A stretch of 64,000 nucleotides of DNA from Bigelowiella natans CCMP2755 (Eukaryota; Cercozoa; Chlorarachniophyceae). This document shows positions 47,193 to 58,855 of the stretch, piece after piece; within the stretch, counting starts at the first letter, position 1; each line of letters starts with the position of its first letter. The stretch lies in the NCBI GenBank assembly GCA_000320545.1, contig ADNK01000423.1, positions 5,001 to 69,000 on the forward strand, in the 5' to 3' direction. The notes beneath the pieces are model-generated. The model did not search any database and was not told the DNA's origin. It saw nothing but the letters and a program-made list of their open reading frames with translations. The translations under genes and the position numbers were made by a program.

Positions 47193-49132
47193 ATGACGGA
47201 TTTGACGTGGCTCCTCATTTCAAGCCTCCTCTTTGGACTCTCACGAGGGGGTAAGACGGCTCTTACAAGGTCAAATTCGAGAAATGAAGAACTCTAAACG
47301 CATGCTTTTCCAAGAGAGAGCTACATGTGTACCTTTTCCGATATCACATTAATGAGTTATCATCCTGCAGGTCACCACTAGTATGCCTTTCCGTGCTGCT
47401 CATGGCTGAGGTACTAGAATTTTTTAAATAATTGCATGAGTCATCTGTGCAAAAAAGCATGTTGTCATAATAATACATACCCAGATTGTTAAATTCTTCG
47501 TATCATTCGCTTCGGCTATGATTTGCGATCGGCTGAATGGACCTTCTCCATCACGGCGGGGGGTAACAATGATGACGATGATGATGAAGATGATGATGAT
47601 GGCGATGATGGCACACCCACACATATTACACACACACATACACACACGCATGTATATAAGTCTTGGGTTGTTTCTTATTCCGTGATATTTTATCATAACA
47701 GAGTAGTGGCGACGACTTCAAAATGGTGGAGTATGGGTATTATGATGCGGACGATCAACATTTCATGTACCATCTGCACTACTACAAATACCACCATCTC
47801 ATTATTCTACACAGCAGTCCTCTCCTTATTTGCTAATAATAATCATATTTCTTTGTTGCAGGGAAGTGCCAGCCAATAGCCTGGAATCCTCATCAAGTGT
47901 TGTCGAAGGGCTCACAACTCAAGATGATATCATCCTACCAAGGCCTCCCACTCAAAATGTTGCAATTATGCAAATACTTAGGTGCTGTTAGCGCAGCTTT
48001 GAAATATGATTATGTGAATGATAGAATGCACGTTTCTGCCATTAGTTAATTGAACCCCTCTCACCCTGTCGTTTGATCTATGTTATCATCGTCAACCAAA
48101 AACCATGCATATTATTGACCACGTGTGTGAAACAACTAAGTAACTTCTCCACCAAGTGTCCTAATGATAGTCGTTGTTAGGGAATCGTGTAGCTGGTACT
48201 TCATCCCAGCTGTTGTCTCGTTTGTTGGAGATATGATCGTGCTCACAAATCTTCAGCCAAATACCAGTCAAATACGTAATAAGACGCAATCAGTCGTTAT
48301 TCCCATGGTTTAGTCGCATGATTCATTTTGTGTTGGTTGTGAAAAATGAATCATTACAGAGTGTATTATGTCCGGTCTCCAAGTTCTTACAATTTCGTTG
48401 AGTGAGTCACCACTATTATAATCCATTATAGAAGAACGATGAATTGGAACACGATGACTCACAAATACGCACAAAAAACAATACCCACAGTCAAAGAAAT
48501 GCGCATATCATGGACATATCATCATCCTACAATCTCTTGATGTTTTACAACACTTGAGCCGTTGTTCAGTGTTTAATCTCTCACTGCATCATCCAATCCT
48601 TCTCCGCTCGACTCACACATCAAAATTGCACATATCATCTCTAGCGTCTATCAGGATACCGTTGTTTTGATAACATGACTCCTCTATGATGTTCATTATT
48701 AAACTCACAATTTAGTGGTTTCGATATTGAAACCATTCCGTGGAATGTATAATTCCATTGAGTGGGCTGCCATTATTCTCCTAATGGTAATTTTAGCAAT
48801 AGTAATGTAGTAGTAAAGCAATAATGGTAGTAGTTAGAGATATCAGTTGTATAGTAGTGGAGCAATATAATGGTAGTAGTTAAAGACATCGGACGAAGAG
48901 GCAATGTGAACGATGATGATGATGGTGATGGTGATGATGATGATGATGATACGCGGTGCGCCATCATCATATTTGGTCTGCTACATGCAGGTGTCTATCC
49001 CAATTTTGTTGGCGAGTAGCATAGAAGCAGAGGAAAAAGGAGGAGGAGGGGGAGCCAACGATAAGAATCATCCTATTGCGGTAATGTTTTGTTTCAATTT
49101 ATGTACGTGCGCACATATGTATATATGTATAT

Positions 49133-49169
<37 letters not shown>

Positions 49170-49578
49170 TACAACACTGAAGCTGGACTATCAGCATAGA
49201 TGTAGTAGTAGCAATAGTAATAGTAGGATTATAAGTAGTTGTAGTAGTAGTGCAGCAGTACCGTGGCTGAAACCATACTGTACACCGAGAATGAGCACAA
49301 AAGAGGAAAGAGACGTGGTGGTAACATTAAAGAGTAATGCTACAATTAAATGTATTAAAGTTAGTTTCTTCATGAGCAAGAAATGCTCTATTGATTATTA
49401 TTACTATCCTCATCATCATAATTACTAGAAACAGAAAGCAGGCCTGGCCATTCTTGCAGCACTTCTCATGTCGATGTGAGTAGGAAGAATTGACTAAGAA
49501 GAAAAGATGCATGCATGTATGCATGTGAGAGCCATCTGCCAAACTCTATATTTACCTAGAGATATGTTGTTAGAGTGC

Positions 49579-49625
<47 letters not shown>

Positions 49626-50831
49626 GTACAGCGACGAAAATAGTGAGAAACAACATGTTTCATGTAGCAGTAGTAGTAGGCGTGGTAATATCCATGATAA
49701 CTGATTACCGCACCTCAAAAGGTATATTACGTCGTTGGACTACATGTTTTCTCGCAAATCATGGGGGGGGAGGGGTGTGCACGCCCAGAATTCGATTATT
49801 TTTGGGTAAGATAGCAGCATTGTATTTTTCAATAAAACGTCGCCAATAAAGCCACGACGAAACTACATGCTGTTGGCAGCACAATAACTCTTCGAAATAC
49901 TCGACTAAAATATCGCCTGCCACTTATCTCTACACATTAGAAATCATCTATCATATGTGCGTGTGAATATGTGCGTCGTCCTACTCTCTTTGTTAGTGCA
50001 ATTATATTTATTCTCTCTCACCTCTATGTTTCTTGCCCCTTTTCTGTGATTGACAGAATGCGCTCTGCTTTCTTTGGTGTGGCGCTCATCATGGGGGATG
50101 TGCCGGTACAATGATGAGAAGGAAGAGGGTGTTGATGATGATGACGATGATGATGATGATGATATAGGCTGATACATTCTTCCAATGGGACTCGGAGCAA
50201 TTAAAACTTTTCTTCGTCGCAACCTTAGATGGCCTGCTTTTACCGCAGGTGGTATATGGCTATTATATTGTTGCCATTCTCATATTTTTCTTGTTTGATC
50301 AATGCGTGGGAATATTTAATCTCAAAATAAAATCTAGGTTACGATAACCATCATCATCATCATCATCGTCGTCACATCATAATCACCATAACCACATCCT
50401 TCCTCAACAACAACAACAACAACAACAACAATATTAATAATTAATAATATATTGGAGAAGGTCGTTGCCCAGGGGGGAGGGATCTGCTACAGCATGGCGA
50501 TTGTATTTGCAACGGCACTTTTTGCTACAACAACTAGAGATCTACGTAAGTAGTATTAGTTGTTGTAGTAGTAGTAGTGGTAACAGTAGTAAACTCTTAT
50601 GCCGGATGGACTGCACAGCAATCATTGATGATGAAATTAAGTATATATCTCACCCAACGTCTGCACGCAGAAGCTACACACATCATCATCAACATTAACA
50701 ACAACAATGTGTACCACTATTACTTACCAGGCCCCGATTTGCTATGGTTCTGTGGTGTCTGTGTATCGACGGTCGCTGCACATCTTATTGCACGCGAATT
50801 CAGGTCCGTGTGCGTATTGATCAGTGCATGA
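47193..50831 (+). CDS. Multi-pass membrane protein of unknown family (tentative exon model)
   Basis: The likely start is ATG 47193 (MTDLTWLLISSLLFGLSRG), a signal-peptide-like exon ending before GTAAG at about 47250. Further exon candidates with splice sites: 47862-47981, 48181-48275 (SCSWYFIPAVVSFVGDMIV), 48991-49080 (VSIPILLASSIEAEEKGG), ~49432-49469 (KAGLAILAALLMSM), ~50060-50095 (MRSAFFGVALIMGD), ~50173-50247 (IKTFLRRNLRWPAFTA), ~50459-50545 (ICYSMAIVFATALFATTT) and ~50731-50831 (LLWFCGVCVSTVAAHLI, then stop). Several are hydrophobic helices, so a signal peptide, a lumenal part and then membrane passes is inferred. It could be a PA-domain protease of the signal-peptide-peptidase-like type, but I do not see the catalytic motifs. 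Phase between the first two exons does not fit, so at least one exon is missing. Confidence 0.4.
48913..50440. repeat. Microsatellites in introns of the gene at 47193
   Basis: (GAT)n lies at about 48914-48950, (TA)n at about 49136-49167, (GT)n at about 49580-49620, (GAT)n at about 50130-50162, (ATC)n at about 50350-50368 and (CAA)n at about 50406-50430. Confidence 0.85.
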
Positions 50832-51817
50832 AAACGACATGACAATGCAATGTGTACCAATAAAACGACAAGCGTACTTAAAAGGGATAATTGTGTTTGA
50901 TCTTCATATTCATATGACGACGCTTCTCTTAGGGTACGTAAGCTTGTGCAAGTGAGGGTCCGAGCAGACGACCTTCCGTGATAATACAAGCGATTTTATT
51001 GCAAAAATTATGAGACAAAATAGCGCAGATTGAATGAAAATGTTCTCACAAAGCTGTAAAATCTCCAAGCACGATATTACCATTACTGCCCACAGCATGT
51101 GGGACAAAATTGCAACTTACGCACGGACTGGACATATTTCAATCATTCTCCATGCTAGCACGACCAAATCAGCGTGATATATCTATGAACGTTGTGCAGA
51201 TCTAGATAGTTGTTCTGACAATGCATGATCATTGCAGGCGTACCTAGGTACGTCCAATGATTGCATCATTCCACACTGCTCGCTTCTATATACTAGTGTA
51301 GATACAGCTACTATATGTAGTTGTCTACAAACGCCTTATGTGTGTGGATATATGAAACTGTCAAATCTGCTAGATGTACGTACATGTGATAATAGTAGAT
51401 AAGATGCATTGCGCTATTGCGCTATCGTTATATTTGCTAGTTTGTGTGACATGCCTAGCTAGCTAGATGCCAGTGCTAGTCTACGTCTTTTGCCATTTGC
51501 ATCTTACATCTTGCATCTGACATCATGCTAGCATGTAGCATCTAGACATCTCGTGATGGTCTAGTTCCTGTTGATCTAAACACCATGCCTACAAGCTAGC
51601 GCAAGCTCACATACTCATGTAACTATATTGCCGCATCCAGGCATGCTAGCATGTGCAGCATGCGGGCGCCGGGCCCCGCAACTTTTCATAAATAATGGCA
51701 TACGCGTCGCACAAAGTCCTGGCTTTATAGAAGAGAATATCTAGTCATACATTCAGCAAATCAGACACACAAGCTGCATGCGTCTAGTTAGCACTTATGC
51801 TCAGAACGTAAAAGCAG
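50832..51817. other. Convergent 3' spacer, palindrome-rich
   Basis: There is no supported gene. From about 51170 to 51700 it is rich in CATGCTAGC, GCTAGCTAG and TAGATC-type words and free of microsatellites. It sits between the stop of the plus-strand membrane protein gene and the stop of TRM7 on the minus strand. Confidence 0.6.
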
Positions 51818-53973
51818 TTAATCCAATTTACCAGCGTTTCTGCTGTCTATATTGTCCAAGTCTTCGTTGCGACTTTTGGCAGATCTATCTTGATGCAATG
51901 TTTTTTTTGCGTTTGATTTTCTAAGTAAGTTTGATTTGCGCAACTTCAGGTATTCCTTGTAAGGAGGATCAATAGGAGGCGCTCTCGGTGGATGGTATTT
52001 TCGCCTGTTACTGCTACTACTAATACTATTACTCGACTCCTCCTTTGATTCCATAATTTTTTTGCCAATCTTTGCTCTTGCAGCTGGACGCAAATGTTCT
52101 ACCGCATCACTGTCTTTCTTCACATCGTAGCCACCAGTATTACTGTTGTTGTGCATTAACAAGATCCACAGTTAGGACGAGGACGACTCACAACATAAGG
52201 TCTGAAGAATTGCATAATTGCAACCTGCTGCTTTTTATCTGCGAATTCTTCGGTTGTAGCGGATATGATTGATCGCTATCCCATGTATGCGGACCACAAG
52301 CCTTGAACGCCATTCTTTGCTTCTCATCGCAGCTTTCAATTTGTGTCTTTTTCATAGGTCATTTATCACTCAAAGTATCAAATGGTTAAAGAAATGATTT
52401 AACTTACGATTCTTCCTAATTTATTATCGTCGTCCTTCATTGATGGCTTGAAGCCCTCAGGTGGACAAAACTTCTGACATACTACAAATCCCTCCATGCT
52501 AGAATTCCTGCACGCCTTTGGCTTAGACATCGTCACCTCCTGGTAGGGGCAGATGATGTTGCAATAATGCAAGTAGGAAGCAGGAGGCATGATGGATCAT
52601 GATGATAACGATAATAATGATTAATGATAATGATGATGAGGATGATACTATGAAATCGTTTCAACATATTAGAAGAAAATGGATGCCTTCATACCTTGAA
52701 GAATTTTCCTAGGATTTGCATAATTTTCCCAACTTCCTTGCCTCGAAAAATCTTTGCCACAAAGGAGCCCCTGCAACGATGATGCAGGTCATTATTAGTC
52801 AATCAACTAATCAATCAGCTGGCTACGAAGTTCAGCAATCCTTTATGACGACACCTACACGTTTTTTAATCTTTAAGGACAGTAGTACCCTTTCTGAAGA
52901 ATATTTGTTGTGATTTGTAAGGCTGAGAGAACTAGTTGGTGTTGAATATACCTACAATTTGACAAGCAGATTGGTTTGAAATTATGCTAAAATATTATAG
53001 TACACCTTGTGGAGAAGAAATATTCTCACCATCATCATCATCATCATCATCATCGTCGTCATCATCATCATCTTGCTGACTCACTCATCGATATCATGCA
53101 TCCCGAGAACATCAGGGGCGCCATCACAGACAACTAGCTCCGCTTTCGCTCCTCCCAGAAGATCAACGATTTTCGTGGCTGTGCTCTCCCTTGTGATATC
53201 TCCAACCAGAGTTATTACACCTTCGTGATGGTTCTTCTTTGATTATTTTGAAGATGTTCCTTAAACCACACGTTTGGTTGTACAACACCGACTACCACCA
53301 CCTCACCCTTCTTTGCCCTTATATCAAATTGTTGTTCGTCATACGCGCACTACTACAACATCGTATAAAAAATTGACGACGACAATGATGTGTATTGCAA
53401 GTAGTAGTATTGCACCTGGTATTGGGGCCATCGTCATGAGATCCACAGCTACAATTTTCACATCACTTGTTCCTTCCACGTTCCCCAAGAGATGTTTGCT
53501 CAAGACCTGAGAAGTAGTATATATGTATTCACCGAGTAGGAGGAGAGTTATGTAGCAAAGGGGATAAGAACAGACAGATTATCTAGCAAAGGTGATAATA
53601 ATGATAGAGACAAAGAGTACAAACAACCTGGCTCCAACCGCCTGGAGCTGCGCACAAATCCACGACTCTGCGCACACCCTGAGCAAGGAGGGGTAGATGG
53701 TACGTATGCAACAGTCCAGTTAAAATACATGGCTACTTTCTAGTAGTTCAGCTACTACTATGTTGAATCGTGCAATGCAAGCTAATCAAGCGAATCAGTA
53801 CATACATTCCTTAACGTGCTATACTACTACCTGTAGTATGTCAAATGTCCCATTAATGTGCAGTAATTTAAATGCTGATCGAGCTCGATAGCCTTTTTCT
53901 TTAGCCCTTCGGTAGTATATGTCCCTCTTCTCTGATCATCGGATGCTGGTTTAACAAATATGTTCTTTTCGTC

Positions 53974-54011
<38 letters not shown>

Positions 54012-54067
54012 TTCTAGAACGCTGGCGTGATTGAAGGGAATTAACTACCTTTGGAAAACTTGCCCAT
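51818..54067 (-). CDS. TRM7: tRNA (anticodon loop) 2'-O-ribose methyltransferase, Trm7/FTSJ1 type
   Basis: Ten exons join in frame to 363 residues: 54067-54049, 53931-53831, 53678-53628, 53506-53416, 53220-53085, 52951-52889, 52770-52695, 52539-52408, 52322-52225 and 52142-51818. The N terminus [20 protein letters not shown], the SAM-binding motif [37 protein letters not shown] and [16 protein letters not shown] identify the FtsJ/Trm7 family. The catalytic tetrad K28, D120, K160, E195 is complete. Trm7 methylates ribose at positions 32 and 34 of some tRNAs in the cytoplasm, with partner proteins. The conserved WDSD region is in exon 9. The last exon adds a basic Ser/Lys-rich tail longer than usual. 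Divergently paired with the EF-hand gene. Confidence 0.95.
53973..54010. repeat. (CAG)n tract in TRM7 intron 1
   Basis: About 12 CAG units on the plus strand (CTG in gene sense), within the intron between the 19-base first exon and exon 2. Confidence 0.9.
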
Positions 54068-54535
54068 GCCTCAAGTAACGTAAGAAAGAAGAAGTAGAGG
54101 AGTGGAAATGTTTAACAGAAGCAGATGGTCAAGCCTCCCCATCCTGTCATCGTTCGTTCGAAGGAGAAATGACGGAGGCTTCGTCGTTGTTGTTGTTGTT
54201 GTCATCGTTTGGCTTTGTTTGTATTTAGAAACACTATTGCCCACAAAACAACGGACAGATCAAATACTATGGAGTTGGTCAAAATTATTAAGTAATTTAT
54301 ACGGTATCTGCTACACTTTTCAATCATGCAGAGACGCCTACGACTGCACCGGTACGCTCCAATCTGACGCTTTTTTCGTTGTCGCAATGTATGAATTGTC
54401 CTGGGTTATTGTATTTGAGACAACGACAACAACTCCAGATCGACCAGCCCTTCTCCTCTCTCCTCCTCCTTTATCGACCTACAGCAAACAGGAAGACCTC
54501 AAACCTCAACGAACGCTCTCCCACCCAGATTTACA
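54068..54535. promoter_or_regulatory. Divergent promoter region between TRM7 and the EF-hand gene
   Basis: A 468-base head-to-head interval. An ORF from 54102 to 54563 crosses it but its translation is low-complexity (poly-Val, poly-Thr) and it overlaps the EF-hand start, so I treat the region as non-coding. No certain core motif. Confidence 0.45.
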
Positions 54536-56012
54536 ATGGGCGCAGGCAAAAGTAAAGATGTAACTTCAAAAGGTATCTTGCCATCAATACTATAGTCTCT
54601 GATCATCCAATCTCACCATCACGGTACATAAATATCTATACCATATCACCTCTTCAACAGCAAGCATTCAAACTTCTTTATGTTAGATATCGCCAACGAT
54701 GGGAAAGTAAGGTCTGCCCTCATATCGCTGAAATCGGCTCTTGAAGATGGTGTCCTCAGCAAGCAGGAATGCGAAGAGTTGTTTAAGCGCTATGATAAAG
54801 ATAACTCCGGAACAATTGAAAGAGCTGAAATTCAACAGATGGTAGGAGACATCATGGTCGCTAAAGGGCAAGACAAGAAGGAGGTTTTCACACCTTTGTA
54901 TTCTTCAATCCGGAGTGAGTGTGATAAACTTGGCTGTTAAACACATTGTACGTACGTAGGTGGACGAAATGCTTGAGCTTGGAGGTTTCCAGTCCTTCGA
55001 GCAGCAGCTCTTTAAATATTTTGACAAAGGCGACAAGGTTTTTACAAAATTTAAGACAATGTGGGCCGAGCATGCGGAGAGTAATAATTATGATGTTGAT
55101 GGATACTTTTTAGGATGGCAAGATTGACCAGGAAGAATTCGTTGCTCGTTTTCCAAGGTAATAGTTTCCTTCAAGCCAGTAGAAATACTCTAACTTTAAT
55201 TTGAACGTATGAATAATATAGCTACGTCTCAACCCTGATAAAGAAGGAAGTAACAACGGAAGCAGCGATATTGACACTGTCATCAGCTTTAGCGGATGGC
55301 AGCCTTGATGAGAAGACGTGCAAACAGTTGTTCAAACGCTATGATAAGGACGGTTCCGGAAGCATCGAACGACCGGAAATAAAAGATATCATTGGTGATC
55401 TACTCAAAGCTAAAGGCCAGGATCCCAAAGAGGTAAGTAGTTAGTTAGTCGTTGCAGGCACATCGCCAATTGCTGCCACTTCTGTACAATGTCAGACTGT
55501 TATCTCTTCATTGCTTTGTTACCATCCCCTTTATCTTCCCTTCATCATACAATCATCAAGGCTGCTGCTGCTGCTGCTTTAAAGAATCATGTGGTCATCA
55601 CACAAAAATGATAATGTAGGTGGACGAATTACTCGGTATGGGAGGTTTTGTCCATTATGAGCAACAACTCTTTAAAATCTTCGATACTGGGGACAAGGTA
55701 TTGGTCTGTGTTTAACCTTACATGATCTTGTGTACGTGGTGGCTGATGTGTGGCTTTGATGTGGCATTGCTTTCTATCATATCGAATGTACTGAATTACG
55801 AAATATAACTATTCTTTGTCAATAAGGATGGGAAAATCGATGAAGCAGAATTTGTTGCCAAATTTCCCGGGTACTGCCATACTAATTACAATTAGACAAT
55901 ATTCATCGTATATGTAAACAACACTAATCGTTCTTTCAGATACGTCGCGGCAATAGTGAAGAAGGATGGTGGTGCAAATGCTGAGAAAAAACAAGAAGAG
56001 AGGAAGGATTGA
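54536..56012 (+). CDS. EF-hand calcium-binding protein made of a duplicated two-EF module, N-myristoylation-type start
   Basis: Eight exons join in frame to 253 residues: 54536-54572, 54687-54883, 54960-55037, 55114-55157, 55222-55432, 55620-55697, 55827-55870 and 55940-56012. It begins MGAGKSKDVTSK, which fits the N-myristoylation pattern (Gly2, Ser6), so membrane association is inferred. Each module has a canonical loop (DKDNSGTIERAE, DKDGSGSIERPE) and then a second loop split by an intron and reading FDKGDKDGKIDQEE or FDTGDKDGKIDEAE, one residue longer than the standard 12. The second and third exons of the two modules have the same lengths (78 and 44 bases), which shows the whole exon set was duplicated. 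Likely a calcium sensor or buffer; the target is unknown. Confidence 0.88.
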
Positions 56013-57340
56013 AGAACAACATTCAAGACAACAGCCAATGCACACATGACTTCATCGTCCCAAAGATAATGTTGAATGATGTACCTAGTGAATAGTAGCA
56101 TTTCCATCATGCATTTGGTGCATGTTAGTTTCGAATTGCACTAAGCATGACATTCTGCGATCGCGTGTCTACGTTACGCTTGAAAAGGGCCTCAATGAAG
56201 TCACAAACGCATTAGCCAGTGAAAACATCTAGATGTCGCGTACATTATTGTGCCAGCTACACTAGTACATGCTAAATGTTAGCGTGCGCTGTCCGCAGCA
56301 CTAGAGCAGGTCCAAAGGCAATGCAAATCAAGCAGCATCGTCATCTCTTGATCTAGTCGTGCTAGCAACTAGGCAAGTCTAGCTGGCTAGATGCATTGCC
56401 AATTGATGGCGCCGGTAGCGCCACAATCACTACTTGATCACAATGCACATGTAGATGTCATCATGCAATTGGTTTATTGATGCCTGCAACACATCTGGTG
56501 CAATGCATCGATGGTGGTACAGTGGCCGGCATGCATTTGCAAACGTGTGCATGCTAGCATGCACGAATGCAGTCCATGCCATGCCACTACGACATATATA
56601 TAGACATGACACATGACACATGCCCAGATGTCTAGCTAGAGATCTAGAGATGTGCACATGCCAAGATGCTAGCATGCCAGTCTAGCAGTTCAAGAGTTAG
56701 CTGGCTAGCCAGACTGGAGCATGCATGCGATGCAGCTTTGTCAATCAAACTGCGCTAGCTAGCACATCACTGAATCTACATCTCTCTATCTAGATCTGCC
56801 ATGGGCACCGGACATTTGCGGTGTGTGCGATGCCCCCCGCCCGCGCGCTGGTGTGCATCTCTCCACAGCTGTGTGTCTGACATGGCTCTGCATGTGCCTA
56901 CTAGCTAACTAGCTGGTCTACTGGTGCGCACGTGCAGCTGATGTAGATGTGTGCGCATGCATCAGGCATGATTCGAGTTCACTGTTGAAATTCCGAGATC
57001 CAAATCTTCATTTAAGACCGAAATGCGAGGTCAAAACCATGATTTTTGAGGTCATCGGAGCGCACCTCAGGACGATTTTTCGGACGACTATTGGTTCAGT
57101 TTTCACCATCCACAATGCGACTTGAGCGCGACGGTGTTGCATGATGTCAAGTACATGTATAGCTGTTTTCATACATCATGTGTCCGGGGTTCCACAAAGA
57201 ATGACCAACAGGACGATGCTGTAACTTTGAGGTGTCAGTCAAAGCAACAACACGACTATCACATCAGATTGGGAGGAGCCACACATGATGCACATTCACT
57301 TGACATCTTGCACTGGACCAAGTCATACGCCATCAGCTAA
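56013..57340. other. Convergent 3' spacer, palindrome-rich
   Basis: No supported gene. From about 56130 to 57000 it is dense in TGCATGC, GCTAGC, CTAGCTAG and TCTAGA words and lacks microsatellites, ending shortly before AT-rich sequence at about 57340. It follows the EF-hand stop codon and faces the 3' end of the minus-strand coiled-coil gene. Confidence 0.6.
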
Positions 57341-57599
57341 TTATTTGGTAAAACACCAACACCAAATAATACCAGCATAAAATTTAAGTACAAAAATAAT
57401 AATCGCTAATACAAAGTCGTGTCGTCGCTGCTATTGTGATAACAACCTTTCGAGCACTTGATGAGAATATCAGCCCACTAAGTAATAATCAAATATACCA
57501 CGTGAATCATCCGGTGATTATAAGTATGAACCTCTTTTGGTGAATTCACTCACACACCTCAAGACCCCCCTTGCCCTCTCCCCCCTCCACACATATCCA

Positions 57600-57716
57600 C
57601 ACAACTCTCACAAAAACACACACACGCGCGCGCGTGCGCACGCGCGGCGCGACATAATGAGCGGGGGAGGAGGAGGAGGAGGAGGAGGAGGAGGAGGAGG
57701 AGGAGGAGGAGGGACC
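57600..57716. repeat. (CA)n(CG)n(TGCG)n followed by (GAG)n
   Basis: Alternating purine-pyrimidine sequence (57610-57650) passes within 20 bases into about 16 GAG/GGA units (57664-57714). The first part is of the type that favours Z-DNA and the second is a pure purine strand. Confidence 0.85.
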
Positions 57717-57974
57717 TCTTGAGCATCTGCAGTGGTTTTGGCCTTTATTCGCATCTCACCAATATCCTGATGGGTTGTGAATTGTACGTTGAAAGACAAC
57801 AAATGATAGGCTACGAGGGCGAACTTGTGTTATCTTTCTTTGCTCTCTCAAACGCAGTAATGCTGTAGTTTTCCGTGTTTAGTATTATCCATAATAGAAC
57901 GTGTATTTCAGGCACACAAGCAAGCAAGCAATTTCGACATTATTTAAGAATGAGTGTGCAGCAGCAGCAGCAGC

Positions 57975-58076
57975 ACATGTATGTTGTCTGTCTTCTTCTA
58001 TCTAGTACGAACCGGCTGTGTGTATCGGCTGTGTGTATGTTGTCTGTCTTCTTCTATCTAGTACGAACCGGCTGAT
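57975..58076. repeat. Tandem direct repeat of about 40 bp at the 3' end of the coiled-coil gene
   Basis: TATGTTGTCTGTCTTCTTCT and the following bases through ACCGGCTG occur at about 57978-58018 and again at about 58036-58074. The copy nearer the gene carries the presumed stop codon (58054-58056, minus strand). Confidence 0.75.
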
Positions 58077-58467
58077 TGATGGGGTTGACGATGATAGTAT
58101 TCTCCTCTACAGCTATACCCACGCTCTCGATCAGCTCAATCGCCTTTATTAGGTTGTATTCATCAAACAAAGTACATAACATATTGTGCACATTTAAGAC
58201 AACATTTGAAGTAAGCAATAAGTCATGCTGTGATAGGGGTAGTAGTTATATGTATATATGTAGAAGGCTAATGTGTTTGAAGACATTTGTTCAGTTCCCA
58301 GCAGCACACAATACTACTACTGCTCCTACTCCTCCTCCTCCTCTTACTACTACTATATAAAATAACAGCACCTTCTCATAAAATACATTTCCAGCCTTTC
58401 GCGATCTAAACCACGCCTATTGGTGCATACGTGAAAAAGCATTCAAGAAGGAAGAAGAAGAAACACA

Positions 58468-58498
<31 letters not shown>

Positions 58499-58818
58499 AG
58501 AATAAATGGCAATACACGACTTTTTTTGAAATGAAGAATCATAACCAACAATTGTTGGTTATTCTATTTGGTCCCTAGCAACTTCCTGATATTGCTACCT
58601 AGTTATCTTCCTTAAATGTATATATAATATCAATACGTATTCGTGATTTATGTTGTTGATCGAGAAAGGTGGTTGTGGAATAATAGTAGTTAGTTAGTTA
58701 CTAAGAGGTATGTCGGTGATGCTGGCTTCTCTTGGATGCGGAAATATCTGATGATGATCATTCAGATTATTTTGTGTTATTGATTCCCCTGTACCCCCTC
58801 GCTCTCTCTCCCCCCCCC

Positions 58819-58855
<37 letters not shown>

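Noticed and set aside
54102-54563. Plus-strand ORF of 153 residues between TRM7 and the EF-hand gene
   Set aside because: It has low-complexity runs and its end overlaps the EF-hand start in another frame; the region is better explained as a divergent promoter.
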